Shown: in pieces, positions 49,151-60,224 of the stretch
Layout: every line of letters starts with the position of its first letter
Position numbering within the stretch: position 1 is the stretch's first letter
Origin: Dendrolimus kikuchii
Taxonomy: Eukaryota > Arthropoda > Insecta > Lepidoptera > Lasiocampidae
Assembly (NCBI GenBank): GCA_019925095.2
Contig: CM034391.1
Span: 2,321,051 to 2,385,050, forward strand
DNA: 64,000 nucleotides
Reading direction: 5' to 3'
Position numbers and translations under genes: made by a program
The notes under the pieces: model-generated
What the model saw: only the letters and a program-made list of their open reading frames with translations
What the model was told of the DNA's origin: nothing
Databases searched by the model: none

Positions 49151-49384
49151 CGGTGCTTCGGTGGTGGATGACTCCTGTTGTATGTTGGTGAAGCACCACT
49201 AGGTGAGAGCCCATGGCTCAATCACCCGAGAGGGGAGTATAAAATAAGACGACGAGTTGTTGTAGTACTCTTGCAGTACATTAATTTCTTATATTCCTAA
49301 TTTAACTTAGACTATATTAAGTATATATCCAGAAACCTTATCGTTTACGTGATGTGCACACCAGTATTCTGATCAATATTAAAT

Positions 49385-49625
49385 ACTAGCTTCTGCCCGC
49401 GACTTCGTCCGCGTGGAATAGTTAAAAAAATCCCCGATTTTGAAACATTTTTCATTGGTGTTCCGCTCCTATTCGTCTTGGCGTGATGATATATAGCCTA
49501 TAGCATTTCTCGACAAATGGGCTATCTAGCACAGAAATAATTTTTCACATCAGACCAGTAGTCACTGAGATTAGCGCGTTCAAACAAACACACTCTTCAG
49601 CTTTATACATTCGTATAAGATATTT
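49385..49625 (-). mobile_element. Helitron-like element, ACTAGCTTCTGCCCGCGAC type
   Basis: The plus view begins ACTAGCTTCTGCCCGCGACTTCG and continues with GGCGTGATGATATATAGCC. I recall this end as common in lepidopteran Helitron-like repeats. The distal end is not clear. Confidence 0.45.
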
Positions 49626-49755
49626 TCACACGTTTATGAGATTGGGCATTTTTACTAATACAGACAGATGTCCAATCTTAACTGCAACTCTAACAGCGGA
49701 ATCATCTCTTTGTATTTACATAGCACCACGTTCATATATTAATTATTGTCTTTAC

Positions 49756-49927
49756 ATACATACATACATAGCTTCACGCCGGTTCCCTTGCGGGGTAGGA
49801 ACCAACAACAGAGCGCCATTCAGGCTTGTTCTTACACACCTCACTCGCTTCTTTGACATTCATAGCTCTTGTCATGCACGCTCGTCTGTTATTAAGGCTC
49901 CTGACATCACCTTCTGCTAGTATACGT
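49756..49927 (-). mobile_element. RTE-A truncated copy with exact 14-bp TSD
   Basis: ATTATTGTCTTTAC at 49742-49755 and 49928-49941 flanks a (CATA)n tail plus antisense remnant. Confidence 0.85.
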
Positions 49928-49997
49928 ATTATTGTCTTTACCTGTGCTAAATTATACTTCAATAAATTGGTGGGTGAAACGTGACGCAAGAGTAGCC

Positions 49998-50105
49998 ATA
50001 CACATGGGCAAATGCCGTACCAACTGGATTGTTTTGTCGCCTCTTACGACAGCTCATCTGGCCGCAGGAATTAGTAGTATTCTTTCTCCGTTCCAGCAAG
50101 GATAT
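49998..50105 (-). mobile_element. SINE-1 head fragment, diverged
   Basis: CATGGGCAAATGCCGTACCAACTGG to CTTTCTCCGTTCCAGCAAGG is only the 5' portion of SINE-1 in minus orientation. Confidence 0.55.
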
Positions 50106-50305
50106 CACGTGAAGCAAGTTCTAACACAGATTTTCGATTCGATCCAAACGGTAAATCCCAGTTGCGGTCGGAACGTTCGCTTCGAAGCCTGGGTCCGCTT
50201 TGCGACTTTTTTTAAATCCTTCACGTGATCTTCAGCATCCCTTGTTTTGAGATTATTTATATAAACAAGTCATGACTTAAAGAGCGTCCAGCGGCTGTTA
50301 TCATC

Positions 50306-50600
50306 TGTGCAGGAACGGAGAAAGAATACAATTTCCTGCGGACGGGCGGCTTGTCGTAAGAGGCGACAAAACAACCCGCAGCCAGGTAGGCCTGGATTGC
50401 TATTACCCCTGGTCTAAAGAATGCCGCTATAACAACCTTGAGTTGTATTCTCGCCGTTAGTGGCCAGGTTCCAGTCTTCTTTAAGAGAGCAGCAGCGTAT
50501 TTGTAGCACCTTTGGTGTCGCAAATGTCCAGGCGATGGTAACCGCTTTCCGTCAAGTGGGGCGTCTGCCTGTCTGCTGAACTCTTGCAATTAAAAAAAAA
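50306..50600 (+). mobile_element. SINE-1, nearly complete
   Basis: TGTGCAGGAACGGAGAAAG to CTGAACTCTTGCAATTAAAAAAAAA, with a short loss in the AGGTGG block. Confidence 0.75.
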
Positions 50601-50850
50601 TAATTTAAATATAAACGTTGGTTTAATATCATAACAAAGGTAAGCGGAAACGTGAAACTTAAACTGTATGCTGACCTAGAAACCTTGATCGCAACTAACT
50701 CCCATATAAAGCAGGCAGGTGTGGGGCTTCTAATGCGCTCCTTACAAACTCCGCAAGCCGCATTATGCCGGACTTACACCAAAACTAACTATACTAAATG
50801 GTTATTGGTTAGTTTGTGACTTGTTTTTAAATAACAGATTTACATTGGTT

Positions 50851-51138
50851 ATTTTTTTTTATTGCAGGAGATCAGCAGACAGGCAGACGGCCCACTTGAT
50901 GGAAAGCGGTTAACATCGCCTATGGACATTTGCAACACCAAAGGTGCTACAAATGCGCTGCTGCTCTCTAAAGGGAGATTGGAACCTGGTCACTAATGCC
51001 GAAACACAACGCAAGGTTGTTATGGCGACATACTTTAGCAAATGCCCTACCACCTGGCAGTGGGTTGTTTAGTCGCCGCTTACGACAAGCCGCCCGGCCG
51101 CAGGAAATTGTATTCTTTCTCCGTTCCTGCACGGATAA
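50851..51138 (-). mobile_element. SINE-1, nearly complete
   Basis: A T-run plus ATTGCAGGAGATCAGC runs to TTCCTGCACGGAT. About 25 bp is lost around TTTAGCAAATGCCC. Confidence 0.75.
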
Positions 51139-51253
51139 TATATATATATGGATAATATTATATTTTTAAATAAAAAAAACTCGTTTTTTCTTTATGTTAT
51201 ATTAATTGTTCTGTGAACTGAGACTGGCTCCAATTTTAGGATTTATTTTGTTT

Positions 51254-51466
51254 CTATTTATTACTGTTTGATAATCTTCTGTATTGTTTTTGTCCTGAAT
51301 AAAATATCTCTTTATTTCTTTGTTGCATAAGTTTCACATTATTAGCCATTTCAGTATTTTGATTCACAAGAAAAGCTGCTGACATTGCCACCGCATAGTA
51401 GAGTATTTTAAATTTCATATCTGTTATGATTTTTTTTATAGCCAAATACTTGACTTCCTTCGCCAT
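51254..51466 (-). CDS. Unrecognised small ORF, 70 residues
   Basis: The frame MAKEVKYLAIKK then MKFKILYYAVAMSAAFLV could encode a short signal-anchored or secreted peptide if it starts at the second Met. The tail is charged (QQRNKEIFYSGQKQYRR). No neighbour, splice signal or repeat supports it. Chance is quite possible. Confidence 0.2.
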   Translation of the reverse strand: MAKEVKYLAIKKIITDMKFKILYYAVAMSAAFLVNQNTEMANNVKLMQQRNKEIFYSGQKQYRRLSNSNK

Positions 51467-51529
51467 TATGGAACCCTATTCTAAGTGTTTTTGTTTTGTA
51501 GTATCCTGGTACTCTGCAAGAGCTCTGAA

Positions 51530-51895
51530 ATGATGATTATCGTCTCTGCCTGTTTAGTGGCAGAGCCGGTATGGGGGGGCCTCGAGATTACGCTCTTTGC
51601 CCCGGACTGAGTTCGCAGGGGGCAACTACCCCCCCGATGGACAATAAGGGGATGTAGGCGGCTCGCGTCGGCCAATCTGTGGCGTCTGGTGGCCTTTCAG
51701 CGGCATGGAAGAGATTCTTTCGCGACCTCTCAAACATCGCCCTAATCCTGGCGGATGTGGTCATGGGGGGTCGGTAGCCAGCGTGGTAGTTCGTTGTTTG
51801 GAGGACGCGCGTGCAGGGGAGCAATCCCGTGAGTGGTGTGTCGTGTATGGCAGCCCTTGTCGGCGCGTCGGATGCTCGACCGCGCCGACAAAAGC
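51530..51895 (-). repeat. GC-rich repeat related to 62.50-62.66 kb
   Basis: On the minus strand TTTGAGAGGTCGCGAAAGAATC and GCTGAAAGGCCACCAGACGCC parallel AAACGAGGTCGCGAAGACC and GCTGATAGGCCACCAGAAGCC in the 62.5-kb block. The family is unknown. Confidence 0.45.
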
Positions 51896-52010
51896 TGTCA
51901 CGTGTGTCCATACATATATACACTGCATATAATAATATAAACAACACGTTTTAACCTACTGTTATTTGGTTTCCTAGTATATTGACTCGGGACTACACGT
52001 GACATCGTTT
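51890..52010 (+). repeat. Paired-CACGTG unit F (outlier)
   Basis: CACGTG at 51899-51904 and 51996-52001, separated by TTTTAACCTACTGTTATTTGG and TTCCTAGTATATTGACTC, matches the units at 58.3-61.5 kb. Confidence 0.6.
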
Positions 52011-52027
52011 CACGGTTCATTTACTTG

Positions 52028-52140
52028 TTAAAAATGTAATTTGTAATTAGTATTTCAAATACCTGACGCTGAGGTATTTTGTAATTAGTATTTCAAATAC
52101 TTATGGTTGCAAAATACATTTCACAAAATACATTTAGCTA
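52028..52140. repeat. (ATTTTGTAATT)-like AT-rich repeat, left of LINE
   Basis: GTATTTTGTAATTAGTATTTC occurs twice, then AAAATACATTTCACAAAATAC. Similar GTATTTTGTATTTTGTAA sequence lies at 54,825-54,895 on the other side of the LINE. Confidence 0.45.
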
Positions 52141-52561
52141 CCTTATTGATGGGTGTGTTCTTCAGAAAATAGCGCTCGATAGCTTTCATAAGTTTCATAA
52201 GAAAATGGTGACCGCTAAATATTAGGTAAGTTCTGCAGTACTGGCCATTTAAAAGAAATATTTTTGTTTCGCTAAGATATATAATTTCAAATTAATTTTA
52301 CTTTGAAAACATGAAATTCTTTTTTTAAAATTAGTCATTTGTTTATTGATAAGTGTTATGTTTTCTTCGCATTTGAATCTTTTTCATCATCATGGATAGT
52401 TAAAAATTCGAGTAATTATGGAATAAGAGTACCGTAGTGGCAGCAACGCGGCAAGAGCGACAAGCAACATCAACAACCTTTATGAGCGAACACTACAATG
52501 AACGTACCACTTGTTATTGGTTTTCCCGCTTCCATTCTGGAAATTTCGACCTTTCTTTATA

Positions 52562-54690
52562 GCTGGAGCACAACAGACAGGCTGACGGCCCACCTGATGG
52601 AAAGCGGTTACTGTCGCTTATGGACATTTGCAACACCAGAGATTTCATCAACCCGCTGCCAGCCTCGAAGAAATTTTATGACACCCTTTTTGAAGAACTC
52701 CATATCGTAGCGCTGTGGAAAAACCTCGGCTGGGAGCTCATTCCAAATCCCCACGGTATGCAGGAAAAAGGTTCTACAGAACCGTTGCGTACATGAGCGA
52801 AGCGGCTTAAGGAAGTGGGGGTGAAATCCCAACACATGGTGAGCGGTTCGGTGGTAGAAAGAGGACGAATACACCATTCTATACAGTTCTTCCGAATACA
52901 CTCCGTTATACAGTCAGTAGAATACGTAGAGAGAGCGAAGTCTCTCATAAGGCCAAGCGTATCTAGACCATCTGTGAGTATGGGATCATCAACAACGTGA
53001 ACAGCTCGACGTTGAATACTGTCTAGGGGATCGAGTTGGTAGCCAGGTGCTCCAGCCCAAAAGTGTGAGCAGTACTCCATATGCGGGCTCACCTGGGTTT
53101 TACAAAGCACAAAGCGTTGCCGCGGTGTGAAGTACTGCTTGGACCGGTTTAACATTCCCAGCTTCTTAGAGGCAAGTTTTGCCTTGCCTTCAAGATGGCC
53201 CCTCAACATCGTTCGCGATGTCAACACTGAGGATCCCAATACTCTTGGAGGTGGTAAGGGGAGTTCCTTGGAACTGAAGCGATTGCTCGAATGGAGTTTT
53301 TTTGGCAGATAATACGCAGACCTATGTCTTCTTGGGGTTGAAATGGACAAGGTTTTGTCTCCCCCATTCAGAGACTCTCTCTAAGGAATACTCTACTCAG
53401 ATACAAGTCTAACCCAACTTTCCTCCACAAATGATCGAGGGACGTTTGCACGACCAGAGTACTGCGCATCGCCTGTGCTGTCATTCGCATTGGAATGAAT
53501 GTTGCGAATAGACAACATATCAATGATATGTAAGATGAACAACGTTGGCGATAGCACACAACCCTGGGGCACACCAGCGTTGATGGGCTTGAAACTTGAG
53601 CAACAACCGTCGACAACGACTTGAATGCTGCGCTCATCAAAAGAGATGGATAGCCAGGTGCAAGGCCCTTCGGGTATTTCATACGATGGCCGCTCCGATA
53701 GAAGAGCCCTGTGCCAGACCCGGTCGAAGGCCTTAGCAATATCTAGAATTCTAGACTAACTGCCAGTGCTTCCTCTTTGCTCTCAATGGCTTCAGCCCAA
53801 CGGTGGGTTAGGTAAACCAAGAGATCTTGAGCTGAGCGACTGTGGCGGAAGCCGTATTGCCGATCGTTTAGCAGCTGGTAATCTTCGACGTAACACAGGA
53901 GCTGCGCGTTGATAATGCGCTCCATCACTATTGAGAGTAAAAAGGTTATTGCTATAGGCCTATTCGACGTGTCTGTTACGTACCCTTTTTTGGGGACAAG
54001 GTGCACGTGGGCAATCTTCCACGAAGCGAGGACACAACCCTTGTAGTAAGAGAGAGTGAAACGTCGGGCAAGGACTGGCTGGGGACAGCTCAGCTAAACA
54101 CGTCTGCAGCACAATGGCAGAAATGCCATCAGGGCCAGAAGACTTTTTGACGTCGAGGGAGAAGAGAGCACATCGGACTGCTTTTTGAGTAAAGCGCACC
54201 TCCAACATTCTAGACTCACACAGGGATTGTAGGTGGAGTTTCTCCTATGTCTCAAGAGTTGAATTGGCCGCAAAGATTTCACCCAGAAGATTGACTTTAT
54301 CTTTGGCGGCGTGTACCAGACGGTCGTCCACTGTGCGCAGAGGTGGAAGAGACGCCCGACAAAAGTTTCCTTGGACAGCTGAGTGAATCCATGGGCGAGA
54401 GCAAAATCGTAGGCAGTAGTTCCTGACAGATCAATTCTCGAGGAACCCAACCACTCAACGTAATGAGCATTAAAATTTCGATTATGACTACCTCTGCTAA
54501 AGGATACTGCCCAAAAACTTTGTCGATCACCTCATGAACGAGTTCAAAAAAGCAAGCTGTTTTAGTCTTTGTGCATTCCCTGCCATGGGACCGATATACG
54601 CACGCATAGATTCGGGTGGAACCACCAAAATCTACGCGTACCTACAAGATGGAAATATCCCTATCTTCAAGGCCGTGGAGATTAGAATAA
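52562..54690 (-). pseudogene. Degenerate Jockey-like LINE (endonuclease part, RT, C-terminus, 3' end)
   Basis: From 5' to 3' on the minus strand: endonuclease scraps (TRIYACVYRSHG, YPLAEVVI, NFNAHYVEWLGSSR, DLSGTTAYDFALAHG), a gap, RT (SLDVKKSSGPDGISA, PIAITFLLSIVMERI, DRQYGFRHSRSAQDLL, PINAGVPQGCVLSPTLF), then AKLASKKLGMLNRSKQYF, SPHMEYCSHFWAGAP, QRRAVHVVDDP and the end ERYDMEFFKKGV. There are several frameshifts and stops. The YADD box is not visible. Its 3' ~90 bp equals the SINE-1 tail. Dead copy. Confidence 0.8.
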
Positions 54691-54811
54691 AAAAATATAA
54701 TAAAATTAGGTTAACTTATTTCAGAAAAAACGGCAATTTCATAGGCAAGGGACCTAATAATGATTATTATTTGATTTTTGTGAGTATTTTATTTACATAA
54801 CCTAACACCTG

Positions 54812-54900
54812 ACGGTATTTTGTATTTTGTAATTTGTATTTTGTATTTTAAATACATATAGTTGAAATGCTGTATTTTGTATTTTATATTTTAAATACCC
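54812..54900. repeat. (ATTTTGTA)n-like AT-rich repeat, right of LINE
   Basis: TATTTTGTATTTTGTAATTTGTATTTTG, repeated with variation. It pairs with 52,028-52,140. Confidence 0.5.
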
Positions 54901-55011
54901 GACTTATAACTTGCATTAGTTAAGTAATTAGTCTACTTACTAAACCGGTGAGTTATGTCTTTCTCATCGTTTGAATAGAAATTTTCCAGTTAAGTAGTAA
55001 GATATATATGT

Positions 55012-55155
<144 letters not shown>

Positions 55156-55313
55156 TTAAAGTATGTCGCCATAACAACCTTGAGTTGTGTTCAGAGAGCA
55201 GCAGCGCATTTGTAGCAACTTTGCTGTTGCAAATGTCCATAGGCGATGGTAACCGCTTTCCATCAAGTGGGCCGTGTGCCTGTCTGCTGATCTCCTGCAG
55301 TAAAAAAAAATAT
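55156..55313 (+). mobile_element. SINE-1, 5'-truncated, internal deletion
   Basis: TTAAAGTATGTCGCCATAACAACC to CTGATCTCCTGCAGTAAAAAAAAA. CCGGCATTAGTGACCAGG... is missing between TTGTGTTC and AGAGAGCAGC. Confidence 0.7.
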
Positions 55314-55411
55314 ACCGACCGTTCTTTTGGCTTACTATTAAAGTTTGACATAAGGTCCATACAAGTAATGCCAAAATTCAACCGATGGTAAGGCAAGTAA
55401 AAAATAATAAA

Positions 55412-55648
55412 TACTTGGCAGACACACAACACATATTGTTTATCTCCAAATTAAGCACGATAAGCTTGTATTATGGGTAATGTACAACGGACTTCTTCTC
55501 TGGGGCCAATCCCAGACACCCAGACCATAGTAAATAACGGAAAGTTCGTTTTCGAAATATACCATGTCACGAATCGAACCCAGAGCCTCTGTGTTGCAGT
55601 GTGGTAGGCCGGAAAAGGCTTAGCCCGCTCAACCACAGAGGCCGTCTG
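55412..55648 (-). mobile_element. SINE-3, tRNA-derived, near full length
   Basis: CTTGGCAGACACACAACACAT at the tail. AATCGAACCCAGAGCC and CTTAGCCCGCTCAACCACAGAGGCC at the head give readable A and B boxes on the minus strand. Confidence 0.8.
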
Positions 55649-55689
55649 GATGGCAAGTATACCTGATGGTTTAAGAAGAAGATTAAGGC

Positions 55690-55975
55690 GGTATGGTATA
55701 AAAGAATGATAAACTACAAGATTGATGGGTACAAATGTAAAGGTAGAACAAAAAAGAGATGGATGGATTGTGTGAAGGATGATATGATGATTTGCAGTGT
55801 GACAGAGGATGTTTGTCAAAACACAGGAGAGACATATTGTGCCGATCCCAAGAATTGAGAGAAGATGAAAGAGAAAAAAAGATGAAGTATGCCGAAGACT
55901 GAGCAGCATGCTTCCGAAGACTTCAAGGTAGAGATGAAAAAGGAAAGCAGATCCTGGACACATAATGTAACAGTT
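55690..55975 (+). mobile_element. RTE-B 3' fragment
   Basis: It encodes YKIDGYKCKGRTKKRWMDC, then KDDMMICSVTEDVCQN and YCADPKN with a stop. It is the same family as 60.2 kb with a short deletion (the RRVWKER part). Confidence 0.65.
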
Positions 55976-56097
55976 ATTTAGAGCTAGGATGGCTAATGAT
56001 ATAAATAAATTAATTATTAAAAAAATGAACTTTCAACTATTTATAATTAAACTATGTTTTAGTATTTGATTTTTATTATTCATATTATATATAAATA

Positions 56098-56280
56098 AAA
56101 CTTTAACTTGACATCTTTGACTTCCGTGATTACGGCTACTGAAAAGTGGCCGTGATCATGTCATCATGTCAAAACGTCGGAATAATAAAAATCAAATAAA
56201 TTACCGCGCTGAAAACCGTTAAAAACGTAGTTTTATTATGTATACAAGTCGCGAAAACTTAAGAAAATGTTATTTTAACT
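56098..56280 (-). mobile_element. One-ended copy of the 22.4-kb inverted-repeat element
   Basis: CGTGATTACGGCTACTGAAAAGTGGCCG to CCGTTAAAAACGTAGTTTTATTATG, then TATACAAGTCGCGAAAACTTAAG. The last part matches the left flank of the 22.4-kb copy, showing that the repeat unit extends beyond the inverted repeat. Confidence 0.55.
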
Positions 56281-56361
56281 ATTTATGTTATTAGGGACTC
56301 TCTTGTTTTTAATTTACATAAAACAATAAAAGTATGTTGTAAAGAGATAAATATCTATATC

Positions 56362-56365
<4 letters not shown>

Positions 56366-56439
<74 letters not shown>

Positions 56440-56446
56440 TATATAT
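56366..56446. repeat. (AT)n(AC)n(AT)n microsatellite
   Basis: About 50 bp of TA, 20 bp of CA and a short TA return. Confidence 0.95.
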
Positions 56447-56564
56447 AAATCATTTGCTGTTCGTTAGTCTAGCTAAAACTCGAGAACGGCTGGACTGTTT
56501 GGCTGATTTTCGTTTTGAATTATTTGTGGAAGTCTATGGAAGATTTAAAAGGTGAGTAAATATA

Positions 56565-57316
56565 AAAAATATCTTGAACAGCAATTTTGACTTACATGTA
56601 TGACCTTCAAAAAGTGTTCTCCAGTTGAACTTATTTTCTTCTTCTTCTTTTTTGGAGGATTATGGCTCCAACGCAATTAGCATTGATTTCGCCAGTGTCA
56701 CAGTAGTTGATAAAATGTCAGGTGCATATATATGAGATAAAAGAAAGAGAAAAATTTGGCCGGTAAATTAAAATTCTGTGATCCTGTGGACAAAACAGAC
56801 ATAGAATGTTAAACTAACTACACTATAAATATATGTTAGGTAAAATGCTGTAAAGGGGTCTAATAATTTTGGGACAATCAAAGAAAATATGGTGAACTGA
56901 ACCTTCAGCTAAGCCACACTCACAGACAGAATGATTGCGTATTCTTATTTTTGCCAAAAATACTGGTGAGCAACAGTGGCCAAGTCGCAGACGAATAATA
57001 GATGACAGGACCTTTTTTGGTATTTTTCTGTGGGCAAAGAACCAGGGTTTGGGAGGTATTGTCGATTGTAAACTGCCGTCTTTTATCTTGAGGGTAACAA
57101 CAAAGTTATCTTTGGAATGAAAGGGTGATTTTAAAATGTCCTGAATGGAGCCTAAGGAATCAGTGAGAATGACAGATTTACTTATGCTATGTGATTCAAT
57201 ATAAAGGATGGCTTCCAGAATCGCGATTGTTTCGCCGGTGAAAACAGGGGTGGGCGGAATTTTGAAATTTAAAATAATTTTGTATTTTAAGAACTTATTT
57301 TGAATAAAAAAAATAA
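56565..57316. mobile_element. LINE 3'-UTR fragment (as at 21.9 kb), split by an RNase H LINE piece
   Basis: TTACATGTATGACCTTCAAAAAGTGTTCTCC before and AACTTATTTTGAATAAAAA after the insert reconstitute the 3' UTR order seen at 22,025-22,085. Confidence 0.65.
56638..57290 (-). pseudogene. LINE RNase H domain fragment nested with 11-bp TSD
   Basis: GAACTTATTTT at 56627-56637 and 57291-57301. The minus strand reads openly FTGETIAILEAILYIE, then VILTDSLGSIQDI (the TDS of RNase H), IRLRLGHCCSPVFLAK and CECGLAEGSVHHIFFDC (a Cys/His motif after RNase H). This order is known from CR1/Jockey/I LINEs. A block between DI and PKPWFFAH looks deleted. The 3' UTR part resembles 20.2-20.56 kb. Confidence 0.7.
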
Positions 57317-57319
57317 TAA

Positions 57320-58139
57320 TTTCTCATATTCTGAAAGTACGCTTGAAGTTGTCAAAAATTGTATTTTTTTTTTGGATTTTATGGCTTGGCAACTAGGCCT
57401 TTAAGCCAGATCTTAGATTCAATGTAGTGTCTTCATTTTTTAAACCTATGTGTAGCACAGCTGAACTGTAGGTTATCAGCTAGTGCCATTCAACGGAGTT
57501 CTTGTTACAACTAAAAGGCCACATTTTACTTTACAGTTCACATTTGTCACAAAACACATAATTACTACTCAAAAACTATCAATATCCTACAACTATTGTT
57601 CATTTTAGAGTAATTTTACCCATTTTTAGAAAATAAAACTGCACAGCACAACATCTCCTTTCAGTTCCCGCCAAAAACTCCTCAAAAATTGTAATACTAT
57701 ACGAACCATAGATAATACATGCGATTCATGTCATGTCCCAACTTTTTTGTACAGCCATTGTTATATCTCGGCACAAATATCAAAAATGTTGTAACATCAT
57801 TTTATACTTATAAATTACTTTTCACTAAATTGTTACTTAATTTACATAAATTTGAGCCAAATATTTACTATCATCAGTGACATAAAAATACTGGCTAGTA
57901 GAATGCCACAGAAAAAGACAATTACTTGTCGTATCATATGTGACGTATTAAATCAGATTTAGATATGGATTTAACGCCTGATTTTGATTTAGTGTACTCT
58001 ATTCGAAATGAAAAACAGAGTGTTAACCTTAGGCGAAAGGCCTATTTAGGCATTCGAACTATTACTGCTCTCGCTACATCCGTGCGCCAAACCATCCCAT
58101 ACCTAAATAGGTCACGTTCACCTCTCGAGTAACAATCTA
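57320..58139 (+). repeat. Related segment, copy 2 (partner at 47.08-48.12 kb)
   Basis: It carries the shared blocks listed for the partner and ends CACCTCTCGAGTAACAATC. It lacks the RTE-A insertion. Confidence 0.75.
57364..57681 (-). mobile_element. SINE-2, long subtype, exact 12-bp TSD
   Basis: TCAAAAATTGTA at 57352-57363 and 57682-57693. The A-rich end is a 10-T run plus GGATTTTATGG in plus view. Confidence 0.85.
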
Positions 58140-58319
58140 CTATTGTAATTAAATTCAGCGGACTTTTTTGACCACTACGGAACGCTTTCCTGCGTTTGTA
58201 TTTCGAATGCATAATTAGTGCTAATTTCTTTTAAAATAAATGAAGTTTGAACATGAGTTTGAACCATTTATTGCATTTATTTAAAAAAAAAATCTTTTGA
58301 TTTTTATTGATGAAGCTTT

Positions 58320-58500
58320 CTTCTATATTCTTTAGTAACCTGGTACGAAGCAACCAGAAAACACGTGACAGTGCTTTTTAATTGTGTAGTGTGTATGTAT
58401 GTAACATACTACATACATGGAACGTTTCAACTTATTATGATTGTTTGCCGCCCTAGTATTTTGACTCACGAAAACACGTGACTGGATCTGGACTGTGTTA
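58320..58500 (+). repeat. Paired-CACGTG unit A
   Basis: AGTAACCTGGTACGAAGCAACC, CACGTG at 58362-58367, TTTGCCGCCCTAGTATTTTGACTCACG, and CACGTG at 58475-58480. Confidence 0.65.
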
Positions 58501-58774
58501 AAATTTATAAGGTTTCCATAGCCAAATATCGTTCGTTATTAGTAGTAGTAGTTTTCTCTTTAATTATGTGCATGTACATAATGAAAGGTAGTTTCTTACT
58601 TTAGTGTGTGTGTGTGTATCTTTCGAATGCACACATATAGCGCATTTCTTGTAAAATTTAAATTTGGACTGTAGAATGTATTTTATTTAACCTTCTTAAA
58701 GAGGTTCTCTTTTCATCGTGTAAATATTTTTTGATCTCCTGATACAAGTGAAAGATAAATGTCTTGAAATCACT

Positions 58775-58885
58775 GAGTAAGGGATCTAGGGCTTCGACGC
58801 TAACCCTTAAGGAGAAAAACAAGCTGTTGTTGGCTGAAAGAAAGGTCCTAAGAAAGATCCTGGGTCCGACACGGGGAAGTGAGTG
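58775..58885 (+). pseudogene. LINE RT C-terminal scrap (family of 5.3 kb)
   Basis: It encodes LTLKEKNKLLLAERKVLRKI and LGPTRGSECN, matching LTLKEENQLLVAERKVLRKI of the 5.3-kb fragment. Confidence 0.6.
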
Positions 58886-58961
58886 CAACTGACGGATCCG
58901 AGTAAGGTGATTTGGTTCAAAACAGTACAGCCTTGTTTAAGTAACGCCTTGGTTCAAGGGA

Positions 58962-59333
58962 TTGAATATGGCCAGATCAGGGTCCAAATTCTGCTATCAA
59001 TCAACGTCTGTCTCAATCGTAGGTTTGCCTGATTTCGGTATTCTGTTAATTCTAATGGCGTGTCTGTGGAACGCCATTATAACTACTTATTATAAGCGAA
59101 AATTCGCGAAATACTTGTTTCAAAATTTTGATAGCTTTTTAACATACATTTCGGTTAACGCCATTTCTGCTAATGGTAATACCAATTCCTTCTACTGTTG
59201 TTCTGCCGCGATGATATCGAGAAGATATTGTGGATTTAGTAGAATACTATTTTTTGACACTACCGTACTTAGAATATATTCGCAACGCCAAGATATTGAA
59301 ATAGTAGTATTGGGTCCTCGATGTACTCACTAA
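58962..59333 (+). CDS. Unrecognised ORF, 123 residues, possibly a gene relic
   Basis: This is the longest non-transposon single ORF in this part. A hydrophobic helix (GILLILMACLWNAIIT) is followed by a basic turn YYKRKFAKYLFQNFD, a pattern reminiscent of insect gustatory receptors, but the rest does not follow. No splice context was resolved. It could be a receptor pseudogene or chance. Confidence 0.2.
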   Translation: MNMARSGSKFCYQSTSVSIVGLPDFGILLILMACLWNAIITTYYKRKFAKYLFQNFDSFLTYISVNAISANGNTNSFYCCSAAMISRRYCGFSRILFFDTTVLRIYSQRQDIEIVVLGPRCTH

Positions 59334-59959
59334 TACGGATTCGCTCTGGACACATTCCATTAAATAAATTCACTCACTTCATGGCAAAAACAACTTCACC
59401 GAATTCTTAAGAAAGTGGAGCAGTTAGTTGAATAAGTCTATCATATTCTAATGGAAAGTACCAGGAACGAATTGGAAAGAGGAGCTTATATCAAGCTTTA
59501 TAGTCTAAATAAATTAGATATAGGTCTCTATAATAGTATAATTTGTTGCCTCTAGCGTGAGAAGCCAATATGCTATTGAGAATACTTGAAGTAGCACTTA
59601 AAAATGGATAAGTAAGTAATTAGTTTCAATAAGTTTGTTTCTTAACCGATTTGTATATAGCGAAGTTTCAGGATAGTTACATATAAGTTTCATTGTTATT
59701 GGATGACATATACGTAACTTAAAAATGATAAAAAATTCTAGCAACCGACCTCAAGAGTATAACTAATAAGTAATAAAAAAAATCTACAAAATCTTAAAAT
59801 CGTTGCGAAGTAAAACATAAAAATTACTACATTTTGCTAATTTTTTTGTACTCTTGCATTACTCTTGGAGTTGGTTTCTTTATGCTAGAATTTTGAAGTG
59901 AAACTTCTTTAGAATCGTTGTGAATTGAAACTCGATGAAATGATTTGTATTTCATTGAT

Positions 59960-60110
59960 CAAGTAATATTCTAGGTTTTTTGGTAACCTGGTACTATGCA
60001 ACAAGAAAACACGTGACAGAGCTTTTAATTGTGTAGTGCATATATGGCAAGTTTTAACCTATTATTGTTTGCCTCCCTAGTATTTTGACTTACGAAAACA
60101 CTATCTTGCA
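59960..60110 (+). repeat. Paired-CACGTG unit B (second box degraded)
   Basis: GGTAACCTGGTACTATGCAAC, CACGTG at 60010-60015, GTTTGCCTCCCTAGTATTTTGACTTACG, then AACACTATC where CACGTG is expected. Confidence 0.6.
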
Positions 60111-60224
60111 GATTTCAAATTCTAAGGGTTTCATAGTCGAAAATCGCAGTGGACGTTTTTCGGCAACACAGAGCGTCTAACTCTGTGTATATTCCGGAGG
60201 TATACATATACACACTCAGCTGAG

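Noticed and set aside
54534..54800. 88-residue plus-strand ORF
   Set aside because: The same bases read on the minus strand continue the endonuclease domain of the Jockey-like LINE (TRIYACVYRSHG).
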